A stretch of 64,000 nt of DNA from UBA1765 sp045615885 (GCA_045615885.1 JAZLFR010000049.1:62001-126000); one strand, 5' to 3'; positions 35,299 to 44,785 are shown, counted from the first letter of the stretch. The notes: generated from the letters alone by a model not told the origin. A program made the numbers and translations.

Positions 35299-37161
35299 TT
35301 ATTCCATCAATTTTTGGGCGACAGATTCGCCATCGATTTTCAATTGTTTATACAAGTCTGAGACATTCCCGTGTTCTACGAAATCATCCGGCAAGCCGAA
35401 GCGGTAGAGTTTCCGATCTGTCATGCCGAAATCAAAGAGCATTTCGGCCACGGCGGAGCCGTAACCACCGACTCGCGTGTTATCTTCGAGGGTCACTATC
35501 ACCGAGTGTTTTTCAAACAACTGGCGGTACCCTTCAATATCGAGAGGCTTGATGAACCTAGCGTCCACAAGCGTCGGATTCTTGCCGTGCTCACGAAGAA
35601 TCTTTGCAGTCTTCTTGAGTTCCTGCAGCATAAAGCCGGCACCGAGCAAGAGAATTTCTTCACCTTCCTCGAGCACGGCAAATTTGCCGAACGGAATTTC
35701 ACGGGTATTAGGTTCAAGATCTTTGTTAAGGGCGTTGCCACGCGGGTAACGAATAGCTACCGGACCTTCCATGTCTACAGCAGACACGAGCATGGAACGC
35801 AATTCGTTCTCGTCAGACGGAGCCATGATTGCAAGGCCCGGCACAGAACGCAGGAACGTAAGGTCAAAGGCACCGTGATGGGTTGGGCCATCGGCACCGA
35901 CGAGGCCAGCACGGTCAAGGGCCAAGATCACATGCAACTTCTGCAAGGCAATGTCGTGAATGATCTGGTCGTAAGCGCGCTGCATGAATGAAGAGTAAAT
36001 TGCAACGACAGGAACGACACCTGCGCAAGCAAGGCCAGCAGCAAATGTCACCGCGTGTTCTTCGGCAATGCCGACATCGACAACGCGTTCCGGCATTTCC
36101 TTTGCGACAACATCCAGGCCGCAACCGGTCGGCATTGCTGCCGTGATGCCGATGATTCGTTCATCCTTCTTTGCAAGGTCCAAAACGGTCTGGCCAAATA
36201 TCGAAGTGAGCGACGGGTTGCTGTTGCCCGGAGAAAGCGGCAAGCCGCTTTCCGGATCAAACGGATTGCAGCCGTGGAACTTGGACGGGTTCTGCACGGC
36301 GACCGGCAAACCTCTGCCCTTTTCGGTAACCACGTGCACAAGGCACGGGCCCGGGCATTCCTTCACCTGCTTCAGGAGCGGAATGAGTTCGGCAAGGTTG
36401 TGACCGTCGATCGGGCCAAAGTAGCGGATGCCGAGATCTTCAAACAGGCGACCCGGCTTGAGGGCGAACTTGGTAGCAGTTTCCGTTGCGGCAAACAGAT
36501 CTCTAAAACGGGTGCCGAGTACGCCAGGAATGCGGTGCATGGCACGGTCCACGTCGTTCCTGAGCTTGTTGTATTTGGGGTCAGAAATGATGCGGTTCAA
36601 ATAGTGGGAGAACGCGCCGACATTTGGAGCAATGCTCATCTTGTTGTCATTCAAGATGATCGTGATGTTCTGCTTCAAGATGCCTGCATTGTTCAAGGCT
36701 TCAAAAGCCATGCCGCCGGTAAGCGAACCGTCGCCAATGATTGCAACCACGCTATTCTTTTTTTCGAAATGGTCGCGGGCAACGGCAAAACCGAGCGCAG
36801 CAGAAATGGAAGTGGAAGCGTGGCCTGCACCAAAGTTATCGTACTTACTTTCGGAGCGCTTCAAAAATCCAGAAAGACCGCCCTGCTGACGGAGCGTAGA
36901 GAACCTGTCGAAGCGGCCAGTCAAAAGCTTGTGCACATAAGCCTGGTGCCCGACATCCCAAACCATAACATCTTCTGGAGAATCGTAAACCTTGTGCAAG
37001 GCGATCGTGAGTTCCACAACGCCAAGACTGGAAGCCAAATGACCACCATGCTTGGATACCTGCCCAATAATCACGGAGCGGATTTCACCGGCAAGATTAT
37101 TGAGTTCTTCCAAGCTAAGGTTCTTAATGTCCTTAGGAGAATGGACGTCTTGAATATGCAT
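35299..37161 (-). CDS. dxs: 1-deoxy-D-xylulose-5-phosphate synthase
   Basis: 620 residues, thiamine-diphosphate enzyme joining pyruvate and glyceraldehyde-3-phosphate, first step of the MEP isoprenoid pathway and source of DXP for PLP (compare pdxB at the left edge). Motifs: VWDVGHQAYVHKLLTGR, GDGSLTGGMAFEALN (ThDP site, through NDNKMSI), DRAGLVGADGPTHHGAFDL and PSDENELRSML. Its start abuts the stop of ispA with no gap, so the isoprenoid genes are co-translated. Confidence 0.97.
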   Translation of the reverse strand: MHIQDVHSPKDIKNLSLEELNNLAGEIRSVIIGQVSKHGGHLASSLGVVELTIALHKVYDSPEDVMVWDVGHQAYVHKLLTGRFDRFSTLRQQGGLSGFLKRSESKYDNFGAGHASTSISAALGFAVARDHFEKKNSVVAIIGDGSLTGGMAFEALNNAGILKQNITIILNDNKMSIAPNVGAFSHYLNRIISDPKYNKLRNDVDRAMHRIPGVLGTRFRDLFAATETATKFALKPGRLFEDLGIRYFGPIDGHNLAELIPLLKQVKECPGPCLVHVVTEKGRGLPVAVQNPSKFHGCNPFDPESGLPLSPGNSNPSLTSIFGQTVLDLAKKDERIIGITAAMPTGCGLDVVAKEMPERVVDVGIAEEHAVTFAAGLACAGVVPVVAIYSSFMQRAYDQIIHDIALQKLHVILALDRAGLVGADGPTHHGAFDLTFLRSVPGLAIMAPSDENELRSMLVSAVDMEGPVAIRYPRGNALNKDLEPNTREIPFGKFAVLEEGEEILLLGAGFMLQELKKTAKILREHGKNPTLVDARFIKPLDIEGYRQLFEKHSVIVTLEDNTRVGGYGSAVAEMLFDFGMTDRKLYRFGLPDDFVEHGNVSDLYKQLKIDGESVAQKLME

Positions 37162-38049
37162 TTAGTTCACTCGTGTAATGATAAAGGCTGCAATGGAGCG
37201 GAGTACCTTGGTATCTTCGGAAAGGGCGTCAAGTTCCTTGATGGATTCTTCGTAAAGTGCAACCGCACGTTCGCGGGAAACATCGAGGCCGAGAATGGAC
37301 GGGTAAGTAGCCTTGCCGCGTTCAATGTCGGAACCGGCATCCTTGCCGAGCTGTTCCGTTGTAGAAACGATGTCGAGAATATCGTCAACAACCTGGAACG
37401 CAAGGCCGATTGCTCGACCGTAATTTTCAATTGCCTTGATCTGCTTTTCGGAAGCACCGGCAAGAACGGCACCTATGCAAAGCGACGCTTCGATAAGGGC
37501 AGCGGTCTTGTGGTAATGAATGTAGTCAACGGTTTCGAGGGTTACAGGCTTGCCTTCGCATTCGATGTCTGTCATTTCGCCACCGATCATGCCGTAGGTG
37601 CCAAGCTTGTTTGCAAGGATTTCAATGGCGCGGGCGCTGCCAGTCTTAGCCATCAATTCAAAGGCGCGAATGCAAAGGGCATCGCCAGCCATGACAGCAG
37701 TGGCTTCGCCAAACTGCTTGTGCGAAGTCGGCTTGCCGCGACGAAAATCGTCGTTATCAACACACGGCAGATCATCGTGAATGAGCGAGAAGGTATGGAG
37801 CATTTCAAGAGCGCTCATGGCATACCAAACGCTTTCGCCCTTGCCGCCGAACATATCGAACGCAGCCTTCACGAGAGCCGGGCGCAAACGCTTGCCACCG
37901 GCAAACATGGAATAGCGCATTGCTTCGTGCAGACGCATCGGCACATCCTTCACGGGCGGAAGGTGTTCGTCAAATTTCTTTTCAGCTTCCTTGGAAACTG
38001 CAGAGAGGTATTCAATAGCGTAAGCCGCTTCTTGTTCAAGATTTTCCAT
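37162..38049 (-). CDS. ispA: Polyprenyl diphosphate synthase, farnesyl/geranylgeranyl type
   Basis: 295 residues, the IspA size. First Asp-rich motif LIHDDLPCVDNDDFRRGKP (DDxx(xx)D) at about residue 90, GEATAVMAGDAL after it, and the second Asp-rich motif QVVDDILDI at about 225. Residues before the first motif (MLHTFSL) suggest a short-chain product, FPP. It lies between a lipoprotein gene and dxs, on the same strand, with 14-nt and 0-nt gaps. Confidence 0.93.
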   Translation of the reverse strand: MENLEQEAAYAIEYLSAVSKEAEKKFDEHLPPVKDVPMRLHEAMRYSMFAGGKRLRPALVKAAFDMFGGKGESVWYAMSALEMLHTFSLIHDDLPCVDNDDFRRGKPTSHKQFGEATAVMAGDALCIRAFELMAKTGSARAIEILANKLGTYGMIGGEMTDIECEGKPVTLETVDYIHYHKTAALIEASLCIGAVLAGASEKQIKAIENYGRAIGLAFQVVDDILDIVSTTEQLGKDAGSDIERGKATYPSILGLDVSRERAVALYEESIKELDALSEDTKVLRSIAAFIITRVN

Positions 38050-38063
38050 AATAAATTCCAGAA

Positions 38064-38447
38064 CTATTTATGTCCCATTTCCAAACTGACAAATTCACCG
38101 TTTTCGTTGCAAACAGCCTTCCAGGAACAAGTCTCCGGAGACAACGATGCATCGTCCGGGCAGACTCCTTCGATTTCATAATTTAGACCACCATCTGTAG
38201 TCCTAGAAGAAATTGAGGCTACAAAGGAAACGCTTGAATTGGTACCAGCATATTGCTGAATCAAATCATGGCTCATGACTGCATTTGTCGCATGGACCAT
38301 GCAAGCAGACACATTCTGAGCCCCAGTATCCACTTCACCAACAGTCTTCCATGAAATCTGCAACGGAACGAACTGCACATTTTTTTTGGAACCGGCGCAG
38401 CCAACAAGCACCGCCGCTCCGGCCAGAGCTACCAACAATTTTTTCAT
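38064..38447 (-). CDS. Small lipoprotein
   Basis: 127 residues. Lipoprotein signal MKKLLVALAGAAVLVGC with Cys at residue 17, then a compact domain with three or four further Cys (ACMVHATNAV, GVCPDDASLSPETCSWKAVC) that probably form disulfides. No family recognised. The start overlaps the GGDEF stop by 4 nt (ATGA), so it may be expressed together with the cyclase, possibly as an envelope partner. Confidence 0.7.
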   Translation of the reverse strand: MKKLLVALAGAAVLVGCAGSKKNVQFVPLQISWKTVGEVDTGAQNVSACMVHATNAVMSHDLIQQYAGTNSSVSFVASISSRTTDGGLNYEIEGVCPDDASLSPETCSWKAVCNENGEFVSLEMGHK

Positions 38448-39778
38448 TTGACAGCCCCGTTGAAAGTGGCTACGGTAACCTTGTTTCTACCAGTTTCCTT
38501 AGATGTGTAGAGAGCCTGGTCTGCGCGTTCAAACAAATTCTTTGGATCTTCGCCAGGAACCATTTCCGCAACACCGAAGGAGCAGGTAACCTGACGCTGC
38601 TTGATAATGACAGCTTCTTCAATTGCAGCGCGAAGCTTTTCGGCAAGCAACTGGGCATTCATAAGCGGAGTATCGCCGCAAAGCACAACGAATTCTTCAC
38701 CGCCCCAACGAACGAGGGAGTCGGTATTTCGAATTTTGCTCTGCACAAGCTTTGAAAGGTTGAGCAAAGCTTCGTCACCGACATTATGACCATACGTGTC
38801 ATTCACATCCTTGAAATGGTCAATATCCATGATTACAAACGACACCGGAATGCCATGTTTGCTCAAGCGTTCCTGTTCGCGAGTAAGCACATCCACAAAA
38901 CCGGCTCGATTACGGCAACCGGTAAGCGGGTCCGTCTTGCTTTCACGTTCATAGTTGTTCTTGACGACTTCGAGTGCGGCAAGGTTTCTTTCGAGTTCCT
39001 TCTGGCGTTCGCGGTTCAAGCTCTGCACACGACGGTAATCCATAAAGCGAATGAGCAAAATCACAAGGAAGGTCACGAACCAGGCAGCCACGAGAATCGT
39101 GGTCAGGCGAAGTTCAGAAATGAGTTTACCCTTGAAGCTGATGCCGACTATTTCCATGGAGCCCGGTCCGAGCTTAGCATTGGTGCCAGTCTGGATTTCG
39201 ATGAGCGGAACATTCGAGAAATCTACGCGGGCCATGTGGACGTCGAGGGCATTCTGGGCAACCCACCAGCTTGGCAGGCGGAATTCCTCTGGGACGAACA
39301 TTGCCGGATACGGCTCCTTGTGCGGGTAGAATTCAATTTCATTAAACTTCAAGGATGTGAGGTCACCTTCACGATAGATTTCTGGAGTGTAGTTACGCAA
39401 ATAGAGGCGGACAGCCCCTTCATCATTCCTCTTGATCCAGACAAAGACGCTGTCGTACTTGGAAAGGTTCTTGCCACGAAGCTTGCCGTCGCCGAGGTAG
39501 ATCTGGATACCGGCGTATGGGTACGGTGCGCCTTCACGAAGCTCGTATTCCAAAATGATAGACGAATCGGTCGTGATGAAATTTGTTGTAGTATTGCCTC
39601 CATCTAGCGAGTCGGAGGTCGCCAGTACATAATCAGCCGAAGCAGCGGAGTACTTGGCTAGATTGATGTAATAGACATTGTTCAGGCCATATTTGTGCAA
39701 AAGCAAAGCTACTGCTGTAAAGACCAACAGCAGGAGAATGAGCACATTCATGCGAAATAGATGCAAAATCTTATTCAT
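38444..39778 (-). CDS. Diguanylate cyclase with periplasmic carbohydrate-binding-like sensor
   Basis: 444 residues from the ATG at 39778 (the open frame reaches 39835). Transmembrane helix at about 9-28, a periplasmic domain of about 200 residues, a second helix at about 238-258 (TTILVAAWFVTFLVILLI), a coiled-coil linker, then a GGDEF domain with DPLTGCRNR and the intact RWGGEEFVVL active site. The periplasmic part (YDSVFVWIKRNDEGAVRLYL, DFSNVPLIEIQTGT, MEIVGISFKG) has the strand pattern of CBM11/galactose-binding-like domains. It thus may sense sugars or glycan fragments and make c-di-GMP. No RxxD inhibitory site clearly seen. Confidence 0.85.
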   Translation of the reverse strand: MNKILHLFRMNVLILLLLVFTAVALLLHKYGLNNVYYINLAKYSAASADYVLATSDSLDGGNTTTNFITTDSSIILEYELREGAPYPYAGIQIYLGDGKLRGKNLSKYDSVFVWIKRNDEGAVRLYLRNYTPEIYREGDLTSLKFNEIEFYPHKEPYPAMFVPEEFRLPSWWVAQNALDVHMARVDFSNVPLIEIQTGTNAKLGPGSMEIVGISFKGKLISELRLTTILVAAWFVTFLVILLIRFMDYRRVQSLNRERQKELERNLAALEVVKNNYERESKTDPLTGCRNRAGFVDVLTREQERLSKHGIPVSFVIMDIDHFKDVNDTYGHNVGDEALLNLSKLVQSKIRNTDSLVRWGGEEFVVLCGDTPLMNAQLLAEKLRAAIEEAVIIKQRQVTCSFGVAEMVPGEDPKNLFERADQALYTSKETGRNKVTVATFNGAVK

Positions 39779-39975
39779 AGGAAACCCATAAATTCCAGTT
39801 CCCATAAAAATACATAAATTCAATTCATGGAGCAAATGCGGTTTCGCAAAGAAAGGGGCTAAAAGGGGGCTTTTGCATAAAGATAGTAATGGGCCCTACG
39901 GTCGCCGATTGCAAACAAACTAAACAAAAACCATAACCCGTTCACAGCCAACAAGTTACGGGTCTCAACAGAAAT

Positions 39976-41040
39976 TTATCTATGAAGCATGCCACCCAGG
40001 CGGGCAACAATCGGCAAAAGTTCCTGGGCAAGGTCAGCCTGCGAATGCGCGTTCGGATGGCCGTGCAAGGCTGTATTCTCGGTAGTCACTTCCCTGATGT
40101 CAAGGTCCTTGGCGCCAGCTGCAACTTCTTCGTCATAGACCTTCTGCACCGCAGGAATCAGCAGGCTTTCTGGCCAGACCTTCGTTGAAAGAAGGAGGAA
40201 CTTGACGCCTGGATGTTCCTTGCGGAGCTTGGCAAGCAAGTTGTGGTATTCCTTGACAAAGTCAGCCTCGGATGCGCGCGGCGGGTTGCCCTGGAAATCG
40301 TTGATGCCAATGAAGACAACGATGACCTGCGGGTGCCAGGAAGCATCGTAGGCGGCACCGCCCTTGCCCTGTTCAGCCATGCCGGGAACAGTGTATTCGA
40401 GGAGCTTTGGAATTGTCCAGTCCGGAACGATGTTGTCGTAGTTGCGAACGAGGCCGCGGCCGCTAAAAGCGAACAACCTGTAGTCGGCAAACAGCTTGCG
40501 GGCAAGCAAAAAGGCATAGCTCTTGGTGGAGTTCGTCTTTTCGAACGGGGTTCCATCTTCCGGGTTCAAGCCTTCGACGCCGTAGCCGACCGTGTAGGAG
40601 TCGCCAATGAAGGCAATACGGCGATTGTTGTTGAAAAGTCGCGGCTCATTATCGAAGGAAGCCTTCTTGGAAAGCTTGACATCGAACACCTTGAAATCGC
40701 CCGGCAAGGTTTCACTTCTGTGAAACACTTCGATCAAATGGCGACCGGCACTGAGCTTGGAAGCCAGGGTATAAGTCTTGCGTTCGGAAGTCTGCACAAA
40801 GCCGACATCGCTACCATCTACAAAAATTTCAAAGAAGGAATCACCTTCCATTTCTGCTGAAACAGAGCCGTTCTTTTCAAAAGTAGCGTAAAAAGAAAAA
40901 CCGGCAGCGGGAGCGCTGGAACGGTAAAAGGAATCGCCTTTTTCCCAAACCCCAGTAAACAGAATTTTAGAGAAATCGGCAGCAAAGGTGCAAGAGGCTG
41001 CCATACACACTACACAGAGAAATTTGGAAATTGGATTCAC
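39976..41040 (-). CDS. Secreted carbohydrate esterase, CE2-like SGNH
   Basis: 354 residues, signal peptide (FLCVVCMAASCTFA). N-terminal jelly-roll half (residues about 30-130, FYATFEKNGSVSAEMEGDS) followed by an SGNH domain: IAFIGDSYTVGYG (nucleophile Ser), FSGRGLVRNYDN, VVFIGINDFQGNPP and the C-terminal GHPNAHSQADLAQEL with the His. This two-domain order and the GHPN motif are typical of CE2 deacetylases that act on acetylated xylan, mannan or gluco-oligosaccharides. The start appears to be a GTG 5 nt after the stop of the gene before it, so translation is coupled. Confidence 0.85.
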   Translation of the reverse strand: MNPISKFLCVVCMAASCTFAADFSKILFTGVWEKGDSFYRSSAPAAGFSFYATFEKNGSVSAEMEGDSFFEIFVDGSDVGFVQTSERKTYTLASKLSAGRHLIEVFHRSETLPGDFKVFDVKLSKKASFDNEPRLFNNNRRIAFIGDSYTVGYGVEGLNPEDGTPFEKTNSTKSYAFLLARKLFADYRLFAFSGRGLVRNYDNIVPDWTIPKLLEYTVPGMAEQGKGGAAYDASWHPQVIVVFIGINDFQGNPPRASEADFVKEYHNLLAKLRKEHPGVKFLLLSTKVWPESLLIPAVQKVYDEEVAAGAKDLDIREVTTENTALHGHPNAHSQADLAQELLPIVARLGGMLHR

Positions 41041-41045
41041 AAAAA

Positions 41046-41633
41046 CTAGAATGCAGCCTTGCGCTCACGATTGGCAGAGCCAGCTTTGGCTTCCTGCAAC
41101 TTTTCGTTAGCGAGGGTGCGGTTTGTGACTGCACCTACGGAGTAGAGGCGGCCATCCTTAAACACGATTGCAGTAGAAACATTCAAAGTGCGGATAGAGA
41201 ACCATTCCTGATAGACATTCGTACCATTGCGCAAGTCGCGTTCCGTAACAGCAGGCTTTTGGCCAGGTTCGCCATACTTCATGCAGAACTGGTCACCCAT
41301 GTAATCGACAGCTTCAAAAACCTTGCCGATACGAGCTTCTTCGACACGGCCCGTGCGAATTTCAAAAGAATAGAACTTGTCGTTGCGGTTGAAAAGGAAG
41401 TCAACCTGCACCGGAAGATCACCCATCATGAACACTGGGATCACAACGCGGTCGCTGGACTCGGCCATGCCATACGGTTCGTAGCCAAGCTTCAAAATTT
41501 CTTCAATGACCTTTTGACGATCCATTCCAAACGGAATGCCTGCAAATTCGTTCTGAGTACCCTTGTTGTCTTTGGCAGCAAAAGAAATCGCAAAAAAGAA
41601 GAGAATCGAGATAATCCAAAGTTTTCTAGACAT
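41046..41633 (-). CDS. Small secreted protein of unknown function
   Basis: 195 residues, signal peptide (KLWIISILFFFAISFAA), mature part predicted periplasmic. GIPFGMDRQKVIEEILKLGY near residue 32 looks like the SmpA/OmlA-style or DUF-type 'FG(M)s...v...l...G' helix that starts small alpha/beta envelope domains. One Cys only. Ribosome site AGAGGTG. It precedes the CE2-like esterase gene with a 5-nt gap, so an envelope or export role linked to that enzyme is possible but unproven. Confidence 0.6.
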   Translation of the reverse strand: MSRKLWIISILFFFAISFAAKDNKGTQNEFAGIPFGMDRQKVIEEILKLGYEPYGMAESSDRVVIPVFMMGDLPVQVDFLFNRNDKFYSFEIRTGRVEEARIGKVFEAVDYMGDQFCMKYGEPGQKPAVTERDLRNGTNVYQEWFSIRTLNVSTAIVFKDGRLYSVGAVTNRTLANEKLQEAKAGSANRERKAAF

Positions 41634-41754
41634 TATGCACCTCTAGTTACTTTGCAATTTAGTAAAAAGCCTTAAACACTGTCAATAGTTTTATACAATG
41701 CTATTCCAAATCGGAAGAATCTAACCGCAAGAAATTGAATAGTTTTTCAGTAAG

Positions 41755-42105
41755 TGGATGGTAGGGGTTAGGATCTAGGGGCTAGTGGTTAGACGAAAGA
41801 CCGCTTCGCTGGTAGACGAAAGACGAAAGAGGATTGTTAAATTCCATTGTTTTAGAGGATAGGGGACAGGGGCTAGGGTGTAGGGTATAGTGAATGTTAT
41901 TTTCCAGTGTTGTCGGTTGTAGGCTGACGTCTGTCGACAGATAGTTCAATTAACAATTAAAAATGAATAATGGAATGTCATTGCGAAATCCGTAGGATTG
42001 AAGCAATCCAGAACATGGTAAGTTACAGTTCCTGACTCCTGTCACTGATTCCTGCTTCCGTCTTCCAACTCCTGACTCCTGATTCCTGTCACTGACTCCT
42101 CTTTT
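41755..42105. repeat. Intergenic heptamer-period mosaic array R4
   Basis: GTAGGGG, TTAGGAT, CTAGGGG, CTAGTGG, TTAGACG, AAAGACC units, a short palindromic insert (GCTTCGC) between AAAGAC units near 41806, GGATTGTTAAATTCCATTG as in R1, nAnAGG units, the GTCGGTTGTAGGCTGAC module at 41911, the 95-nt element at 41931-42025 (opposite orientation to R3 and R6) and CCTGACT/CCTGATT units ending directly at the promoter box of the ABC gene. Confidence 0.9.
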
Positions 42106-42106
42106 C

Positions 42107-42114
42107 TATATTTG
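42107..42114 (+). promoter_or_regulatory. TAnnTTTG box of the ABC ATPase gene
   Basis: TATATTTG, then CGCCCGCT (8 nt), then the ATG at 42123. The heptamer array stops just before it. Confidence 0.45.
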
Positions 42115-42122
42115 CGCCCGCT

Positions 42123-43484
42123 ATGAAGTACGCTAGTTTTGAAAGCCTTATGGCCGAGATTGCTCAGGTCCAGATTTTGGACCCGAACATGGATGCTGAT
42201 TCCCAAGTTGCAGAATTCTTGAAAGACAAGGAAAACGTTTCTACAGCTTCAGAAGCAATGCAAAAAAAGATTCGCCGTGCGGTGACCCCGTTCTGGCAGG
42301 AGCGCTATGTTAGCATGCACGGTGAAGAAGCCTTGCATGTGAGCGACTTGATGACAAGCCCGAAGTTCTTTTTGCAGACGGAACACTATGTGGATGACAC
42401 TCCGTTCCCGGCGACGGACCCTTCAAAACTAGATGAAGCCTTTGAAATCGCGGGCCTTTCCAAGAACATGCTGGAACGAAAGCTCATGAGCCTTTCGAAC
42501 GGCGAACTTCGCAGAATTTTGCTTGCTCGCATTTGGATGGAAAATCCAAAGTGGGCGTATTTCAACGACCCGTTCGGCGGCCTTGACCCGGAATACCGTG
42601 CGCGCCTTGCTCGTACAATCGTGAACTTTGCAGACACCGGCTTGAATGTTGTCGTTCGTCTGATTCGCGAAGATGAACTGCTCCCGAAAATTCCTGCGTT
42701 CGTTTTTGAAAATGGCGAGTTTGTGGAATACGCAAAGCCGCTTCCGGAAAAATGCCCCGATGTAGAAAGCAACGAAGTCAAGACATACGAATTTGAAAAC
42801 CTTGGTGAAGCCGATGCGGAACGCGGCAAGGAAATTCTTTTTGACTTGAAGAATGTGTGCGTGAAATTTGGCGATACAGAAATCATCAAGAACCTCACGT
42901 GGCAAGTACGCGCTGGCGAACACTGGGTTGTGATGGGCCCGAATGGTGCGGGCAAAAGTACGCTCCTTGCAATGCTTTCTGCAGACCATCCGCAAATGTA
43001 CAACAACGACATGGTCTTGCTTGGCGAGCGCCCGGGCCACGGCTTGAACATTTGGGAACACAAAGATAAAATCGGTTTCTTTTCGCCGGAACTTGCGCTC
43101 CATTACAAGGAAGACTTGACGCTTATGCAAGTACTTTGCACTGGCTATTCCTCTTCACTTGCCGTTGTGCGTGAACCGCTCTGGAACGAAAAGGAACGCG
43201 CCCGCAACTGGCTCAAGGAATTTGGCTTTGACGACCCGAATGCAAGTTTCAACAGCCTTTCTGCAAGCGACAAACGCATTGTGCTGATTGCCCGCGCAGC
43301 AATCAAGCCGCCAAAGGTTCTGATCCTTGATGAGCCAACGCAAGGCCTCGATGCCGCCCCGCGCGAAAAACTCTTTGACTTGCTACAGTTCCTTTCTAGC
43401 GTGACTTCGATCATCTTTGTATCGCATTACGATGAATGGCCAAGCTGCATGAACCGCATGCTTAGAATGCCTAGAATTCAGTAG
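42123..43484 (+). CDS. Tandem ABC ATPase, ModF-like, first domain degenerate
   Basis: 453 residues, no membrane segments. The N-terminal ABC half (1-215) keeps a signature helix (LSNGELRRILLARI) and D-loop (FGGLD), but I see no Walker A, and Walker B reads AYFNDPFGG instead of hhhhDEP. The C-terminal half (about 235-450) has a perfect Walker A GPNGAGKST, a shifted signature LSASDKRIVLIARA in place of LSGGQ, and Walker B VLILDEPTQGLD. This layout resembles ModF/PhrA-type ATPases whose role is unclear. No permease gene lies beside it. Confidence 0.82.
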   Translation: MKYASFESLMAEIAQVQILDPNMDADSQVAEFLKDKENVSTASEAMQKKIRRAVTPFWQERYVSMHGEEALHVSDLMTSPKFFLQTEHYVDDTPFPATDPSKLDEAFEIAGLSKNMLERKLMSLSNGELRRILLARIWMENPKWAYFNDPFGGLDPEYRARLARTIVNFADTGLNVVVRLIREDELLPKIPAFVFENGEFVEYAKPLPEKCPDVESNEVKTYEFENLGEADAERGKEILFDLKNVCVKFGDTEIIKNLTWQVRAGEHWVVMGPNGAGKSTLLAMLSADHPQMYNNDMVLLGERPGHGLNIWEHKDKIGFFSPELALHYKEDLTLMQVLCTGYSSSLAVVREPLWNEKERARNWLKEFGFDDPNASFNSLSASDKRIVLIARAAIKPPKVLILDEPTQGLDAAPREKLFDLLQFLSSVTSIIFVSHYDEWPSCMNRMLRMPRIQ

Positions 43485-43576
43485 TGGATAATTATGGTGA
43501 ATTTCTAGATGAATTGAAGTTTAGACATAAAATGAGGTTATCTTTGTTTGGAGAAACTATAAAATCAGGGAACATT

Positions 43577-44785
43577 ATGAAGCTCTATCGTATTTGTGGA
43601 ATCGGAGCGTTTGCGTTTGTTTTAGGCCTTGCTGCCTGCGGCGATGATAGTAGCTCTAATTCGGATGAGAATGGGGTAAAGGGCGAGGTTATTACCCTGG
43701 CTGATGGCAGTGGCGAAAAGGTTTGTGACGATAAGCTGGAAGGCTGGGTAGCAGAGGCTGTCGGCAAGGATTTCCGTCGTTGCCAGAATGGTGAATGGAC
43801 AAAGATAACAGCAAGCGAAGCATCTGCCGAAGACGAAATCATCGGCGGGGTGACTGTGTTGCAGAGTTCTTCTTCAATCATAGAAGAATCCTCGTCATCC
43901 TCGGCCCCGACCGAGGATCTCGGCAGTTCTTCCAGCGTCAAGGCCCCTGAACAGTTTGATGAGCCTGTTGAACCTGCTGATGGATCTAGCAGTTCTATTG
44001 CAAGTAACGCTAACATCAAGTATGGTTCGTTAACTGATGCCCGTGACGGTCAAGTTTACAAAACTATCGAAATCTGCAATAAGGAAAAACAAAATTGCCA
44101 GACTTGGATGGCGGAAAACCTGAACTACGCCTACACCGGCGTGAAATACAATTATGGTGGTTCCACCTCCGATTCCACCAGTTGGTGCTATGATAATGAA
44201 GCGTCTAACTGCGACACATACGGTCGCTTTTACACCTGGGCTGCCGCTGTTGACTCTGTAGCAATTTATAAGAAATACGGTGAGGAATGTGGCTACTTCA
44301 AGTCGTGTGAACGTTTTAGTGCTTCTGCATTGGCTACTACGCCTGTTCAAGGAGTTTGCCCTGCCGGCTGGCACTTGCCTAGTAATGCAGAATGGAGCAC
44401 CCTCTATGCGAATGTGGGGGGAACCAGCAATGCCGGTCAAAAGCTGAAGGCGAACACCAGCCTGTGGAATAGCGTTTCGCGCGAGGGCGTGACTGAGGAG
44501 GAGATTTGCATGGCAGAATCCATTCTCTCGGTTTTCTCCGTCCCTGAGTCAAAAGCGGCGGAACTGAAATACTCAAATATCGATGAATTCGGGTTCTCGG
44601 TTCTCCCTGCCGGCCAAGGCGACTTAGGCAATGTGAGCTACGAAGCCTACTTCTGGAGTTCAACTGAATATGAGTGCGTAGATGACTTCGTGTGGGTCCA
44701 GTTCTTTGAAGATTACTATGACGGAGTGGATCAGGGCAATTACGAAAAGTTTTATAAGCTCTCGGTTCGTTGCGTCAAGGACTGA
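43577..44785 (+). CDS. Lipoprotein with Fibrobacter succinogenes major paralogous domain
   Basis: 402 residues from the ATG at 43577 (AGGG upstream); the open frame begins earlier at 43484. Lipoprotein signal MKLYRICGIGAFAFVLGLAAC, a Ser-rich linker (residues about 90-145, with runs of SSSS as often seen in Fibrobacter secreted proteins), then the paralogous domain at about 155-400: YKTIEICNKEKQNCQTWMAE, NLNYAYTG, GRFYTWAAA, GVCPAGWHLPSNAEWSTL, FSVLPAGQ and FWSSTEYE. The domain belongs to a large surface family of unknown function in this genus. Cys pairs suggest disulfides. Confidence 0.9.
   Translation: MKLYRICGIGAFAFVLGLAACGDDSSSNSDENGVKGEVITLADGSGEKVCDDKLEGWVAEAVGKDFRRCQNGEWTKITASEASAEDEIIGGVTVLQSSSSIIEESSSSSAPTEDLGSSSSVKAPEQFDEPVEPADGSSSSIASNANIKYGSLTDARDGQVYKTIEICNKEKQNCQTWMAENLNYAYTGVKYNYGGSTSDSTSWCYDNEASNCDTYGRFYTWAAAVDSVAIYKKYGEECGYFKSCERFSASALATTPVQGVCPAGWHLPSNAEWSTLYANVGGTSNAGQKLKANTSLWNSVSREGVTEEEICMAESILSVFSVPESKAAELKYSNIDEFGFSVLPAGQGDLGNVSYEAYFWSSTEYECVDDFVWVQFFEDYYDGVDQGNYEKFYKLSVRCVKD

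Noticed and set aside
36055..38181. 708-codon plus-strand frame opposite dxs and ispA
   Set aside because: Antisense shadow; both minus-strand genes have complete catalytic motifs.
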